Assembly (NCBI GenBank): GCA_003279605.1
Contig: QCHF01000002.1
Coordinates: 509,586-573,585 of the forward strand
DNA: 64,000 bases
Direction: 5' to 3'
DNA from: SAR86 cluster bacterium AG-390-O18
GTDB lineage: Bacteria > Pseudomonadota > Gammaproteobacteria > Magnimaribacterales > AG-339-G14
How positions within the stretch are numbered: position 1 is the first letter of the stretch; each line of letters starts with the position of its first letter. The position numbers and the translations under genes were made by a program. Shown here piece by piece: positions 27,287-36,296 of the stretch. The notes under the pieces are model-generated. The model made no database searches. It was not told the DNA's origin and worked only from the letters and a program-made list of their open reading frames with translations.

Positions 27287-28378
27287 ATGCTGGAGTCGGT
27301 AAAAAAGAAACTAGAAGAAATTCAAATTAAACTTTCCCAAATGGAATCTGAGCTCTCAAAGCCGGAAACAATAGAAAATCAAACTAAGTTTACTTCTATT
27401 TCAAAAGAATATTCAAACCTAAAACCTATTGTTGATAGTTTTAGCGAATTTAAATCTGTTGAGGAAAATATTGATGAATCAAATAAACTTTTGAATGATT
27501 CGGATAGTGAAATTAGAGCCTTAGCTCAAGAAGAAATAGAAAGTCTCAAAAATAAAAAAGACTCGTTAGAAGAAAATTTAAAAAAAATGCTGTTACCAAA
27601 AGATCCAAATGACGAAAAAAATGCATTTATAGAGATTCGCGCTGGTACAGGAGGCGATGAAGCAGGACTATTTACTGGCAATTTATTTAGGATGTTTTCC
27701 AGACTATCAGAAAGACGCAAATGGCAAATAGAAATCATTAGCTCTAGAGAAAGCGAAAAAGGAGGTTTCAAAGAAATAGTATCTAAAATTACTGGAAGAG
27801 GTGCTTATGGTTTTCTCAAATATGAATCAGGAATACACAGGGTTCAAAGGGTTCCAGAAACGGAATCACAAGGCAGAATTCATACTTCAGCATGTTCAGT
27901 AGCCGTCCTGCCAGAGGCAGATGAACAGGAAAACATAAACATTGATAAGTCAGAAATTAGAGTTGATACTTTTCGAGCATCTGGCGCAGGAGGACAGCAC
28001 GTTAATAAAACTGATTCAGCAGTTAGGCTGACACATATTCCATCTGGAATTGTCGTTGAGTGTCAGGATGGAAGATCGCAACATAAGAATAAAGAGAAAG
28101 CTATGTCTTTACTTCAAAGTAAATTGAATGAAGCAGCCTTAGAAGAACAAGCTAAAGAATTAGACTCTCAAAGAAAAATCATGGTTGGAAGTGGCGATAG
28201 GTCAGAAAAAATTAGAACTTATAATTTTCCTCAAAGCAGAGTTACTGATCACAGAATAGAATTTTCTGTACATAATTTGGAAGAATTTTTAGATGGCGAC
28301 ATGGAAATTATGCTATCAGCCCTTACAGAAGAGAATGAAGCAAAAAAACTTATAAACTTAGAAAATGAACCTACCTGA
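27287..28378 (+). CDS. prfA: Peptide chain release factor 1
   Basis: RF1 terminates translation at UAG and UAA. I chose the ATG at 27287 (363 residues, E. coli 360; N-terminus MLESVKKKLEEI). A longer frame to 27191 would run through lolB and its promoter region. The stop-reading domain lies around residues 185-195. The catalytic GGQ is in RASGAGGQHVNKTDSAVR, and the C-terminal helix region ends the protein. prmC, which methylates this GGQ glutamine, overlaps the stop by 1 base. hemA, which precedes prfA in many gammaproteobacteria, is absent here. No Shine-Dalgarno sequence precedes the start. Confidence 0.96.
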   Translation: MLESVKKKLEEIQIKLSQMESELSKPETIENQTKFTSISKEYSNLKPIVDSFSEFKSVEENIDESNKLLNDSDSEIRALAQEEIESLKNKKDSLEENLKKMLLPKDPNDEKNAFIEIRAGTGGDEAGLFTGNLFRMFSRLSERRKWQIEIISSRESEKGGFKEIVSKITGRGAYGFLKYESGIHRVQRVPETESQGRIHTSACSVAVLPEADEQENINIDKSEIRVDTFRASGAGGQHVNKTDSAVRLTHIPSGIVVECQDGRSQHKNKEKAMSLLQSKLNEAALEEQAKELDSQRKIMVGSGDRSEKIRTYNFPQSRVTDHRIEFSVHNLEEFLDGDMEIMLSALTEENEAKKLINLENEPT

Positions 28379-29187
28379 TGCTTCTTAAGGATAAGTTAAT
28401 AGAAACTAAAAACAAAATTGATAGTCTTGATGCTGAAATTATTTTTCAACATGTTCTTAAAATAGATAAAGCAAAAATTTATTCAGATATAAAAAAAGAA
28501 ATTAATAAAAAAGATTTAAGCTCTATTGACCTAATGGTGGAAGAGAGATTAAAAGGGAAACCACTAGCTTATTTAATCGGAAAGAAAGGGTTTTGGAAAA
28601 ATAATTTTATTGTCACTCCAGATGTCCTGGTTCCGCGTCCAGAAACTGAAGCATTGGTAGAAGTAATTCTTAATGAAAATCTTCAAGGCAAAACTCTTCT
28701 TGAGCTTGGAACAGGGTCTGGAGTGATTTCTATATCCATTGCTCAAGAAAATAGAGATTGTTTTATTTTTGCAACAGATATTTCCATTAGAAGTATCTTG
28801 GTGGCAAAACAAAATGCAGCAAAGTTTTGCTGTGAAAACATAATTTTTTTAAATCACGACTGGAATAATGAATGGCTTTTTCCTCGGGTAGATTACCTAA
28901 TTTCTAATCCTCCTTATGTAGATAAAGAGGCAACTACTGGTGAAGAAGAAGGAATCTGGTATGAACCAGAAAAAGCTTTATTTTCAAAAGATAAAGGCCT
29001 ATCTGATTTAAAATTAATATTATCTAAAGGAAAAAATTTCTTAAATGAAAATGGTAAAGTCTATTTAGAACATGCTCCTAATCAATACGAAGAATTAAAT
29101 AAATTTGCATTGAAAAATGGGTATCTTAATTTTTCGAATTTAAATGATTTAAATGGAGATAAAAGAGTTTCGATCTATCAATGTTAA
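28378..29187 (+). CDS. prmC: Release factor glutamine N5-methyltransferase PrmC (HemK)
   Basis: PrmC methylates the GGQ glutamine of RF1 and RF2. The 269 residues have an N-terminal helical recognition domain (about 1-75: LAYLIGKKGFW and PDVLVPRPETEALVE follow it) and a Rossmann methyltransferase. The SAM loop is LLELGTGSGVISISIA and the catalytic motif is ISNPPYVDKEA. It directly follows its substrate's gene with a 1-base overlap and overlaps the next gene by 7 bases. Confidence 0.95.
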   Translation: MLLKDKLIETKNKIDSLDAEIIFQHVLKIDKAKIYSDIKKEINKKDLSSIDLMVEERLKGKPLAYLIGKKGFWKNNFIVTPDVLVPRPETEALVEVILNENLQGKTLLELGTGSGVISISIAQENRDCFIFATDISIRSILVAKQNAAKFCCENIIFLNHDWNNEWLFPRVDYLISNPPYVDKEATTGEEEGIWYEPEKALFSKDKGLSDLKLILSKGKNFLNENGKVYLEHAPNQYEELNKFALKNGYLNFSNLNDLNGDKRVSIYQC

Positions 29188-29918
29188 AAGAAGAATTATT
29201 AAGATATAGCAGACATATTATGTTGCCTGAAATAGACATTGAAGGGCAGGAAAAAATTAATAATATGTCCTTGGCATTTATAGGCATGGGTGGCTTAGGA
29301 TGCTCTGCCTCTCTTTATTCAACTTTATCTGGATTCGGTAAAATCAAAATAATAGACTTTGACTTTGTAGAAGCTTCAAACTTACAAAGGCAAATTCTTT
29401 TTGATGAAAATGACTTATCAAAAAACAAAGCCACTACCTCAGTAAAAAAATTATCTCAATTAAATCCTTTTGTTGAACTAACAGGATTAGAGGAAAAAAT
29501 TGATTCTGAAAACATCAAATATCTTCTGAAGGATTCAGAAATAATTCTTGATTGCTCTGATAATTTTGAAACAAGAAAAATTGTAAATAGATATTGCGTA
29601 AAACATAGCAAAATTCTCATTTCTGGATCTTCTATAGCTTGGAAAGGACAATTGGGCTGCTTTGATTTAAGAGATGCTAAGAATTCTTGCTATGAGTGTT
29701 TATTTGAAGATCTTGAGAACGAAGATTTATCATGCAGAGAGTCTGCGATTGCTTCTCCGTTAGTTGGAGCTATAGGTTCTTTAATGGCAATTGAAGTAAT
29801 AAAAGCGACTATAGAAAAAAATTTTGAATCTTATTTTATGATTTTTGATTCGTTGAAAGGAGTTTTTAAAAAAGTTGATATCCATAAAAATCCAGAATGT
29901 AGGATATGTAGAATCTAA
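29181..29918 (+). CDS. moeB: MoeB/ThiF-family adenylyltransferase
   Basis: E1-like enzymes of this family adenylate the C-terminal glycine of a ubiquitin-like sulfur carrier: MoaD for molybdopterin, ThiS for thiamine. The 245 residues begin with RYSRHIMLPEIDIEGQEKI, then the nucleotide loop IGMGGLGCSAS, DFDFVEASNLQRQILF with the ATP-contacting Arg, and DCSDNFETR. Two Cys pairs (CYECLF, and CRIC at the C-terminus) form the structural zinc site. prfA-prmC-moeB is a known order in pseudomonads, which favours MoeB over ThiF. No MoaD or ThiS gene is in the window, so the partner is unknown. Confidence 0.82.
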   Translation: MLKEELLRYSRHIMLPEIDIEGQEKINNMSLAFIGMGGLGCSASLYSTLSGFGKIKIIDFDFVEASNLQRQILFDENDLSKNKATTSVKKLSQLNPFVELTGLEEKIDSENIKYLLKDSEIILDCSDNFETRKIVNRYCVKHSKILISGSSIAWKGQLGCFDLRDAKNSCYECLFEDLENEDLSCRESAIASPLVGAIGSLMAIEVIKATIEKNFESYFMIFDSLKGVFKKVDIHKNPECRICRI

Positions 29919-29921
29919 ATC

Positions 29922-30977
29922 ATGTTTAAAGGATATATAGAAGGTTATTATTCTCGCAGGTTACCAATTGATGCTTTTAAAGACTTAAAGGCGCCAATTT
30001 CTCATTACTTTTATGGACCGAAAGAAGATATTTATTTACGTCATCGATGGCAGGAACTTGATAAAAATCTTAAGAGAAGAATTCTTCCAAAAAAAATCAA
30101 GCAAGTTTATTGCGTTTCTCCTACTTCAGAATTTTTTAAAGATAGCAAAAAAAATCTAAGTCTTTTAAAAAGAAAATTGTCTCATGCTCTTGAGAAGGCA
30201 GGCTTTGATGAAATAGCAATTTTCTTCGATGATATTGATATTACTAATTTTGGGCAGGAAGCTGCAGATAAAGATTTGGGAAAGAAACATGCAGAAGTTT
30301 TAAATGAAGTTTCTATGTACTTTCCAAAACAAAAAAATATTTGGTTTTGTCCGTCAATTTATAATTTATCTTTATCAAAGGGGATATTTGATGAAGGATA
30401 TCTAGGAGGGCTAAAAGAAAATTTAAATAAGCGCATAGTTATTTTTTGGACAGGAGATAATGTTATAAGCGAAAAGATTGATAATTCATCTCTAAAGTCT
30501 ATTCAAGATTTTTTTAAAAATCCTATAGCCATTTGGGATAATTTTTATGCAAATGATTATTGCCCAAGTAGACTGTTTCTAGGTCCCTTAAAAGCAAGAT
30601 CTTTAAACAAATCAATAGTTGGGCATTTTCTCAATGGAACTGGTTTAAAAGAAACAGACAAATTTTTATTAAATTATTTATTTAAACCAAGGCAGAAAGT
30701 TCCTTATTTACCTAAAGAATTAAAACCAATCTTCGCTGATCCCTTTAAGAAGTTAAACGAAAAGGAATTACAGTGCGCTTTAAATATTAGTAAAAAATCA
30801 ATTCGATTTATTTTTGAAAACCCTCTCGATGAAATTTTATTGGAATGGAAACCATTTTTAATGTCTTCTTTAAACGATATAAAACTTTTTAATTTAGAAT
30901 CAAAAAAAGAGGTTGAAGGATTTCTTGAGCGAAGATATTCTCCTTTATTCGTAAAGGGTTTAACAAAAAAAAGGTGA
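29922..30977 (+). CDS. GH84-family beta-N-acetylglucosaminidase (O-GlcNAcase-like)
   Basis: 351 residues resembling the catalytic domain of human O-GlcNAcase and bacterial GH84 enzymes. Family landmarks occur in order: GYIEGYYSR at 4-12 (family GxxEGFYG), YGPKEDIYLRHRW at 31-43 (human YAPKDDYKHR..W), the catalytic Asp pair in FFDDID (D103, D104), WTG at 176-178, and WDNFYANDY at 205-213 (human WDNIHANDY). GH84 removes terminal beta-linked GlcNAc by substrate-assisted catalysis. There is no signal peptide or membrane helix, so it should be cytosolic. The C-terminal 90 residues are not recognised. It sits 3 bases after moeB and 4 before an acyl-CoA ligase. The substrate is unknown: a glycoprotein, a wall-recycling fragment and a free GlcNAc glycoside are all possible. 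Confidence 0.85.
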   Translation: MFKGYIEGYYSRRLPIDAFKDLKAPISHYFYGPKEDIYLRHRWQELDKNLKRRILPKKIKQVYCVSPTSEFFKDSKKNLSLLKRKLSHALEKAGFDEIAIFFDDIDITNFGQEAADKDLGKKHAEVLNEVSMYFPKQKNIWFCPSIYNLSLSKGIFDEGYLGGLKENLNKRIVIFWTGDNVISEKIDNSSLKSIQDFFKNPIAIWDNFYANDYCPSRLFLGPLKARSLNKSIVGHFLNGTGLKETDKFLLNYLFKPRQKVPYLPKELKPIFADPFKKLNEKELQCALNISKKSIRFIFENPLDEILLEWKPFLMSSLNDIKLFNLESKKEVEGFLERRYSPLFVKGLTKKR

Positions 30978-30981
30978 GATT

Positions 30982-32598
30982 ATGTTAGGTAATATGATGA
31001 ATGAACAACTTCTAATTTCAGGAGTTTTAGAACATGCTATAAAAAATAACGCCAATACAGAAATAGTAAGCAACACTATAGAAGGAGGTATACACAGATA
31101 TACCATCAAGGATTCTGCAAAAAGATCAAAGAAATTGGCCAATGCTTTGCTTAATTTGAATATTAAAGAGGGGGATATAATTGCCACAATGGCAGTAAAC
31201 AGTTATCGCCATTTAGAACTTTATTTTGGTATTTCTGGATTGGGGGCCGTTCTTCATACTCTTAATCCAAGATTGTTTCCAGATGATATTAAGTACATTG
31301 TTAATCATGCCGAAGATAAATATATCTTCGTTGATGCGCCTTTCTTACCAATCATAGAAAATGTCATTTCTGACCTTAAAACAGTTAAAGGAATTGTGGT
31401 ACTTACTGATAAGGAGCACATGCCATCTTCATCAATTAAAAATCTCATTTGTTATGAAGATTTTATTGATGATGAATCTGAAGAAATAGTTTGGCCTGAA
31501 TTTGATGAGAATACAGCATCATCATTGTGTTATACATCTGGTACAACTGGAAATCCTAAGGGAGTTCTTTATTCTCACAGATCAACAGTTTTGCATGCTT
31601 GGTATGCTACTGCTGGGAATGCAATGAATTTAACTTCTGAAACTGTTTTACTTCCTGTAGTGCCAATGTTTCATGTTAACGCGTGGGGAATTCCATATGC
31701 CTCATTTATGTACGGCGCCAAAATGGTTTTTCCAGGTCCCTTTACTGATGGTGAATCAATTTGTAATTTAATTACTTCTGAAAAAGTAAATCAGCTTATG
31801 GGAGTTCCTACGGTATGGCTTGACTTGCTGAATTATACTGAGAAGAACAATATCAAACTTGAGTCTGTAAATAGTGTTTTGGTTGGTGGCTCTGCTGCTC
31901 CAAAAGCTATGATTAAAGCCTTTCAAGAGAAACATGATTGTTTTTTACTTCATGGTTGGGGTATGACAGAAATGAGTCCGCTTGGGACACTCAATTCCTA
32001 CACTCCAGAGATGGATAGCATGGATCTTGAAGAAAGATATGAAATTCAAACAAGCCAAGGTAGAGCAGTTTACGGTTGTTCAATGAAAATAGTAAATGAT
32101 GAAGGTGAGGTTCTTCCTAATGAAGGAAAAACGTTTGGGAGACTTATGGTCAAAGGACCTGCAATTATTGAACGTTACTTTAAGTCTAATGAGACTGCTC
32201 TGGAAGATGGATGGTTTGATACAGGAGACGTCGCAACGATAGATACTCATGGCTATATGAGAATAGTTGATAGAAGTAAAGATGTTATCAAATCCGGAGG
32301 AGAGTGGATTAGCTCTATTGATCTAGAAAATACAGCAGTTGGACATCCGGGAGTAGCAGAGGCATGTGTTGTTGGAGTTGCACATGCCAAATGGGATGAA
32401 AGACCTTTATTGTTTATTGTTAAAAATGGCTTAGAAGAATGTGATAAAGATTCAGTATTGGATTACCTTTCTGATAAAGTAGCAAAGTGGTGGCTTCCTG
32501 ATGACGTTATCTTTTTAGATGAACTTCCTCACGGAGCAACAGGAAAGCTTCTCAAGACAGGTTTGCGAGAAGATTACAAAAAACATTTAATGAAATAA
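30982..32598 (+). CDS. Acyl-CoA synthetase (AMP-forming, AlkK/DmdB-like)
   Basis: A 538-residue member of the ANL superfamily that activates a carboxylic acid to its CoA thioester through an acyl-adenylate. Visible motifs are the P loop [16 protein letters not shown], the GWGMTEMSP adenine motif, [11 protein letters not shown], the hinge [17 protein letters not shown] and the catalytic Lys near the C-terminus in [11 protein letters not shown]. The N-terminus (MLGNMM...[10 protein letters not shown]) resembles medium-chain ligases of the AlkK type and DmdB, the methylmercaptopropionate-CoA ligase. Substrate choice cannot be read by eye. A Shine-Dalgarno-like AAGGTGAG precedes the ATG. A MaoC-type hydratase follows after 17 bases. 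Confidence 0.88.
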   Translation: MLGNMMNEQLLISGVLEHAIKNNANTEIVSNTIEGGIHRYTIKDSAKRSKKLANALLNLNIKEGDIIATMAVNSYRHLELYFGISGLGAVLHTLNPRLFPDDIKYIVNHAEDKYIFVDAPFLPIIENVISDLKTVKGIVVLTDKEHMPSSSIKNLICYEDFIDDESEEIVWPEFDENTASSLCYTSGTTGNPKGVLYSHRSTVLHAWYATAGNAMNLTSETVLLPVVPMFHVNAWGIPYASFMYGAKMVFPGPFTDGESICNLITSEKVNQLMGVPTVWLDLLNYTEKNNIKLESVNSVLVGGSAAPKAMIKAFQEKHDCFLLHGWGMTEMSPLGTLNSYTPEMDSMDLEERYEIQTSQGRAVYGCSMKIVNDEGEVLPNEGKTFGRLMVKGPAIIERYFKSNETALEDGWFDTGDVATIDTHGYMRIVDRSKDVIKSGGEWISSIDLENTAVGHPGVAEACVVGVAHAKWDERPLLFIVKNGLEECDKDSVLDYLSDKVAKWWLPDDVIFLDELPHGATGKLLKTGLREDYKKHLMK

Positions 32599-32615
32599 AA
32601 ATCAAGGAGAAAACA

Positions 32616-33068
32616 ATGGCTGGATTAGTACCTGCAGACACTTTAAAGGATTACATTGGTAAAGATATGGGGGCTTCCGATTGGTTAAAAGTCGATCAAG
32701 ACAGAATAAATCAATTTGCTGATGCAACGAATGACCATCAGTTCATTCACATCGATTCAGAAAAAGCTACACCGCTTTTTGGCTCAACAATAGCTCATGG
32801 ATTCTTATCCCTCTCGTTGATGGCTGGGTTGCCTGCTCCTCAAGTTGCTCCTGAGGGCATGACCATGGTTTTTAATTATGGACTTGATAAAGTTCGATTT
32901 TTAACCCCCGTTAATGTGGGTTCAAAAGTAAGGACTAAATCAACACTTTTATCTGTTGATGATAAAGGTGACGGAAGATATCTTTTGAAATATGAAGTTG
33001 TAATGGAGATAGAAGGTCAAGAAAAACCTGCTTATGTAGCCGAGTCTTTGTCTATGTTCATTACTTAG
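32616..33068 (+). CDS. MaoC-like (R)-specific enoyl-CoA hydratase
   Basis: A 150-residue single hot-dog-fold protein of the MaoC dehydratase family. The hydratase motif with catalytic Asp and His is visible as FADATNDHQFIHID (about residues 32-45), followed by STIAHGFLSLSLMAGL. Such enzymes hydrate trans-2-enoyl-CoA to (R)-3-hydroxyacyl-CoA. It follows the acyl-CoA ligase by 17 bases behind an AAGGAGA ribosome site. The two may act in sequence on a CoA thioester, though other beta-oxidation genes are not nearby. Its stop overlaps the gatB end on the other strand by 8 bases. Confidence 0.88.
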   Translation: MAGLVPADTLKDYIGKDMGASDWLKVDQDRINQFADATNDHQFIHIDSEKATPLFGSTIAHGFLSLSLMAGLPAPQVAPEGMTMVFNYGLDKVRFLTPVNVGSKVRTKSTLLSVDDKGDGRYLLKYEVVMEIEGQEKPAYVAESLSMFIT

Positions 33069-34500
33069 ATAATTTCTCTTTTAAAAGTTTATTTACAACT
33101 TGTGGACTTGCGCTTCCCGAAGTTTTTTTCATAACTTGGCCAACGAAAAAGCCTTGCAACCTATCTTTGCCTGATTTTAGTTGCTCAAATTGTTTTTGAT
33201 TTTCAGAAATCACCTCATCAAGAATTTTTTCAATTTCATCATCGTTAGAAATTTGTTCTAAACCTTCGTTCTGAATGAGTTCCTGTATTTCTCCTCCTTC
33301 ACTCCACACAATCTCAAGAAGTTTTTTTGCAGAGGGTCCAGAAATTTTCTGGTCTTCAATATTTTGAATTATTTCTGCAATATGCTTTGGACTCACTTTG
33401 GATTCTGAAATATTAGTATCATTTTTATTGAGAAGGGCAAATAAGTCTCCAGTAATCCAATTTACGGCATTTTTTGGAGAAACTTCATAAGACAATACAT
33501 CTTCAAAAAAGGACGCAGTTTCTTTATTTGCTGTTACAAGTTCAGCATTTTCATCTGATAAATCATAAGATTTCATGAGCCTTGCTTTCATAATATCTGG
33601 CAATTCAGGTAGATTTTTTCGCACATCGTTAATTTGATCTTCTGAAATTTTAATAGGAATTAAATCTGGTTCGGGAAAATAGCGGTAGTCGTTTGCTTCT
33701 TCTTTTGAGCGCATGGACCGCGTAAGATTTTTTTTAGAATCATACAATCTTGTTTCCTGAACAATTTTTCTTCCCTTTTCTAGCTCTTTTATCTGTCTAT
33801 CTATTTCAAAAATAATAGCTTTTTCAACAAATTTGAAAGAATTTATATTTTTTAATTCAGTTCTAGTACCTAGTTCCTGATCATCAGGCTTTTTAACAGA
33901 TACGTTAGCGTCGCATCTCATAGATCCTTGTGACATATCTCCATCTGAGATTCCTAAGAAAGTAACAATGCTGTGTATTTTTTTTAAATACTCAACTGCT
34001 TCCTCAGCAGAACTTAGATCGGGTTCAGAGACTATTTCTAATAAGCAGGTTCCAGCTCTATTTAAATCGATTGCAGAATTATTAGTGTACAAGTCATGGA
34101 TAGATTTTCCTGCATCTTCTTCAAGATGAGCTCTAGTAACACCAATAATTTTCGATTTTTCATCAAGTTTTATTTCAACACTTCCTCTGCCGACTATCGG
34201 ATCATCTAATTGACTTATTTGGTAACCTTTAGGTAGGTCAGGATAAAAGTAATTTTTTCTTGCAAAAATAACTTTTTCAGATATTTGAGCATTTATTGCA
34301 CAACCAAACTTTAATGCATGATTAATTGCTTCCTTGTTTAAAACAGGCAAAACACCAGGAAGACCTAAGTCAATTTCACTAGCTTGAGTGTTTGGTTCAG
34401 CACCAAAAGCTATTGGAGAAGAGGAAAAAAGTTTTGTTCTGGTTGCAAGTTGCACATGAACTTCCAATCCAATAACCGGCTGCCAATTATTTAAACTCAT
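33061..34500 (-). CDS. gatB: Aspartyl/glutamyl-tRNA amidotransferase subunit B
   Basis: GatB is the kinase and tRNA-binding subunit of GatCAB, which amidates mischarged Asp-tRNA(Asn) or Glu-tRNA(Gln). The 479 residues begin with WQPVIGLEVHVQLATRTKLF. They contain DLPKGYQISQ, the RCDANVSVKK motif and the YRYFPEPDL signature, then a helical domain and a C-terminal YqeY-like tRNA-binding domain (GFFVGQVMKKTSG). It overlaps gatA by 14 bases. tRNA-Gln in this window has the U1-A72 pair seen in GlnRS-charged organisms. Use for Asn, Gln or both cannot be decided here. Confidence 0.96.
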   Translation of the reverse strand: MSLNNWQPVIGLEVHVQLATRTKLFSSSPIAFGAEPNTQASEIDLGLPGVLPVLNKEAINHALKFGCAINAQISEKVIFARKNYFYPDLPKGYQISQLDDPIVGRGSVEIKLDEKSKIIGVTRAHLEEDAGKSIHDLYTNNSAIDLNRAGTCLLEIVSEPDLSSAEEAVEYLKKIHSIVTFLGISDGDMSQGSMRCDANVSVKKPDDQELGTRTELKNINSFKFVEKAIIFEIDRQIKELEKGRKIVQETRLYDSKKNLTRSMRSKEEANDYRYFPEPDLIPIKISEDQINDVRKNLPELPDIMKARLMKSYDLSDENAELVTANKETASFFEDVLSYEVSPKNAVNWITGDLFALLNKNDTNISESKVSPKHIAEIIQNIEDQKISGPSAKKLLEIVWSEGGEIQELIQNEGLEQISNDDEIEKILDEVISENQKQFEQLKSGKDRLQGFFVGQVMKKTSGSASPQVVNKLLKEKLSK

Positions 34501-35926
34501 GGAAATCCGTTAATTTTTGAAATTTATTTGCAAGGTTAAGAATTTTTCCTTCGTCAAGATAATTTCCTATGAGTTGAAGGCCAATTGGCATTTCGTTTAC
34601 CTTACCTGATGGAATAGATAACGCTGGCAAACCTGCCAAGTTTGCAGGTATTGTGTAAATATCTTGTTCATACATTTCAACAGGATCGCTTATTGAACCA
34701 AGCTCAAAAGAAGAATTAGAGCAGGTAGGCATTGCTATTGATGTAACTTTTTTAAAAGCTTCATCAAAGTCTCTCTTTATTAAATTTCTTATTTTCAGAG
34801 CCTTATTGTAAAAGGCATCATAGTAACCTGTTGAAAGGCAGAATGTTCCAATGAAAATTCTATTTTTAACTTCTCTGCCAAATCCTTCTGTTCTTGAATT
34901 TACATAAAGATCCTCTAGAGAAGATACGCTTTCGCTTCTATGACCAAATCTAATTCCATCGTATCTCGCTAAATTGGCTGAACACTCTGCAGGAGCTATT
35001 ACATAATAAGCTGGCAATGAATACTCAATATGAGGCAGATTTATTTCTTCAATTTTTGCTCCGTCTTTTTCAAGAATGGAAATTGCATTCTTGAACGAAT
35101 CTCGCACCTGATCATTTTTCATATTTTCAATTAGTTCTTTAGGAATTCCAATTACATGCTCTTGATCAGCATCCACTTCCTTTTGAAAATCTTTAACTTC
35201 TTCATTCAAAGAAGTTGAGTCTTTTTGATCAAATCCAGACATATATTTGAGAGCTACAGCGGCATCTTTAGCATTTTTCGCAATTATCCCCGCTTGATCA
35301 AGGCTAGACGCAAAAGCTATCATTCCCCATCTTGAAACTCTTCCATAAGTTGGTTTTATGCCAGTAACTCCGCAAAAAGAAGCTGGCTGTCTTATGGAGC
35401 CCCCAGTATCAGTTGCAGTTGCAAATGAGCAAAGGTTAGCTCTAACAGCTGCTGCTGATCCGCCTGAAGAGCCTCCTGGAGAAAGTTTTTCATTGATGGG
35501 ATTCAAAACATTTCCATAAAAGCTTGTTTCGTTAGAGGATCCCATCGCAAATTCATCCATGTTTGTTTTTCCTATGGTAATAGCTCCGGCATTATCTAAT
35601 TTAGTGAAGACCTCTGAAGAATAAGGAGAAATAAAGCTAGATAACATTTTAGAACCACAAGTTGTTTTTTTATCTTTAATACAAAAAATATCTTTATGAG
35701 CAATTGGAATCCCTTCTAGAGGCCTAACTTTATTTTGTGCAATATTTTCATCTGCTAGAAGTGCATTTTCTTTAGATTCTTCTTCAAAGACTGAAATGTA
35801 ACAATTTAATGATTTTTTTTTCTTAATTTCGTCTAAATATGCATCTGCAATTTCTCTAGATGAGAAAGATTTATCAGCAAGTCCATGTATTTGATCTGTC
35901 AAAGAGAGGTTGATTAATTCACTCAT
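34487..35926 (-). CDS. gatA: Aspartyl/glutamyl-tRNA amidotransferase subunit A
   Basis: GatA is the glutaminase that supplies ammonia to GatB. The 479 residues carry the amidase-signature catalytic triad: the Lys in IAHKDIFCIK, the cis-Ser in SPGGSSGGSAAAV and the nucleophile Ser in TDTGGSIRQPASFCG. The start lies 2 bases after the gatC stop. gatB follows with a 14-base overlap, so all three subunits come from one transcript. Confidence 0.97.
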   Translation of the reverse strand: MSELINLSLTDQIHGLADKSFSSREIADAYLDEIKKKKSLNCYISVFEEESKENALLADENIAQNKVRPLEGIPIAHKDIFCIKDKKTTCGSKMLSSFISPYSSEVFTKLDNAGAITIGKTNMDEFAMGSSNETSFYGNVLNPINEKLSPGGSSGGSAAAVRANLCSFATATDTGGSIRQPASFCGVTGIKPTYGRVSRWGMIAFASSLDQAGIIAKNAKDAAVALKYMSGFDQKDSTSLNEEVKDFQKEVDADQEHVIGIPKELIENMKNDQVRDSFKNAISILEKDGAKIEEINLPHIEYSLPAYYVIAPAECSANLARYDGIRFGHRSESVSSLEDLYVNSRTEGFGREVKNRIFIGTFCLSTGYYDAFYNKALKIRNLIKRDFDEAFKKVTSIAMPTCSNSSFELGSISDPVEMYEQDIYTIPANLAGLPALSIPSGKVNEMPIGLQLIGNYLDEGKILNLANKFQKLTDFHEFK

Positions 35927-35928
35927 AA

Positions 35929-36216
35929 TTATTCAATTACTTTGGGGGTGAGATAAAAGCCAGAGTCTTTTTCCTTAGAAAGTTCTTGTAGTTTTTCTCT
36001 TTCAATATCTTTTTTTTCGATGTCTTCTCTCAAAGTCTGAGTATTTTCTATAGGGTGAGTTAACGGATTAACTTTTGAAGTATCTAACTCATCCATTTTG
36101 TTAACCATTGTCAAAATAGATTCCAAGTCTTCAATCAAAGAGGCAGATCTCTCCTCGTCTATTTTTATCTTACTCAATAAAGAGATGTTTTTAAGGTCTT
36201 GTTTCGTAATTTTCAT
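35929..36216 (-). CDS. gatC: Aspartyl/glutamyl-tRNA amidotransferase subunit C
   Basis: GatC is the small structural subunit that wraps the GatA-GatB interface. The 95 residues have the typical helix-loop pattern: ITKQDLKNISLLSKIKI at the N-terminus, then the extended TLREDIEKKD segment (usual form LRxD) and a LTPKVIE end. It is first in gatC-gatA-gatB. The 80-base gap to the divergent mreB gene is very AT-rich. A TATAAT overlaps the gatC start codon itself, so it cannot be this gene's -10 box. Confidence 0.92.
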   Translation of the reverse strand: MKITKQDLKNISLLSKIKIDEERSASLIEDLESILTMVNKMDELDTSKVNPLTHPIENTQTLREDIEKKDIEREKLQELSKEKDSGFYLTPKVIE

Positions 36217-36296
36217 TATAATGGTTCAACGAGAGGAAGATTTTATATCAACTTAAAATCAACTACTATTCGAAATATTTAAAATATTACAAAATT

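Noticed and set aside
36217-36296. Promoters for gatC and mreB in the divergent gap
   Set aside because: Several TATAAT-like strings occur, but one overlaps the gatC start codon and none has a convincing -35 partner. The AT content makes chance matches likely.
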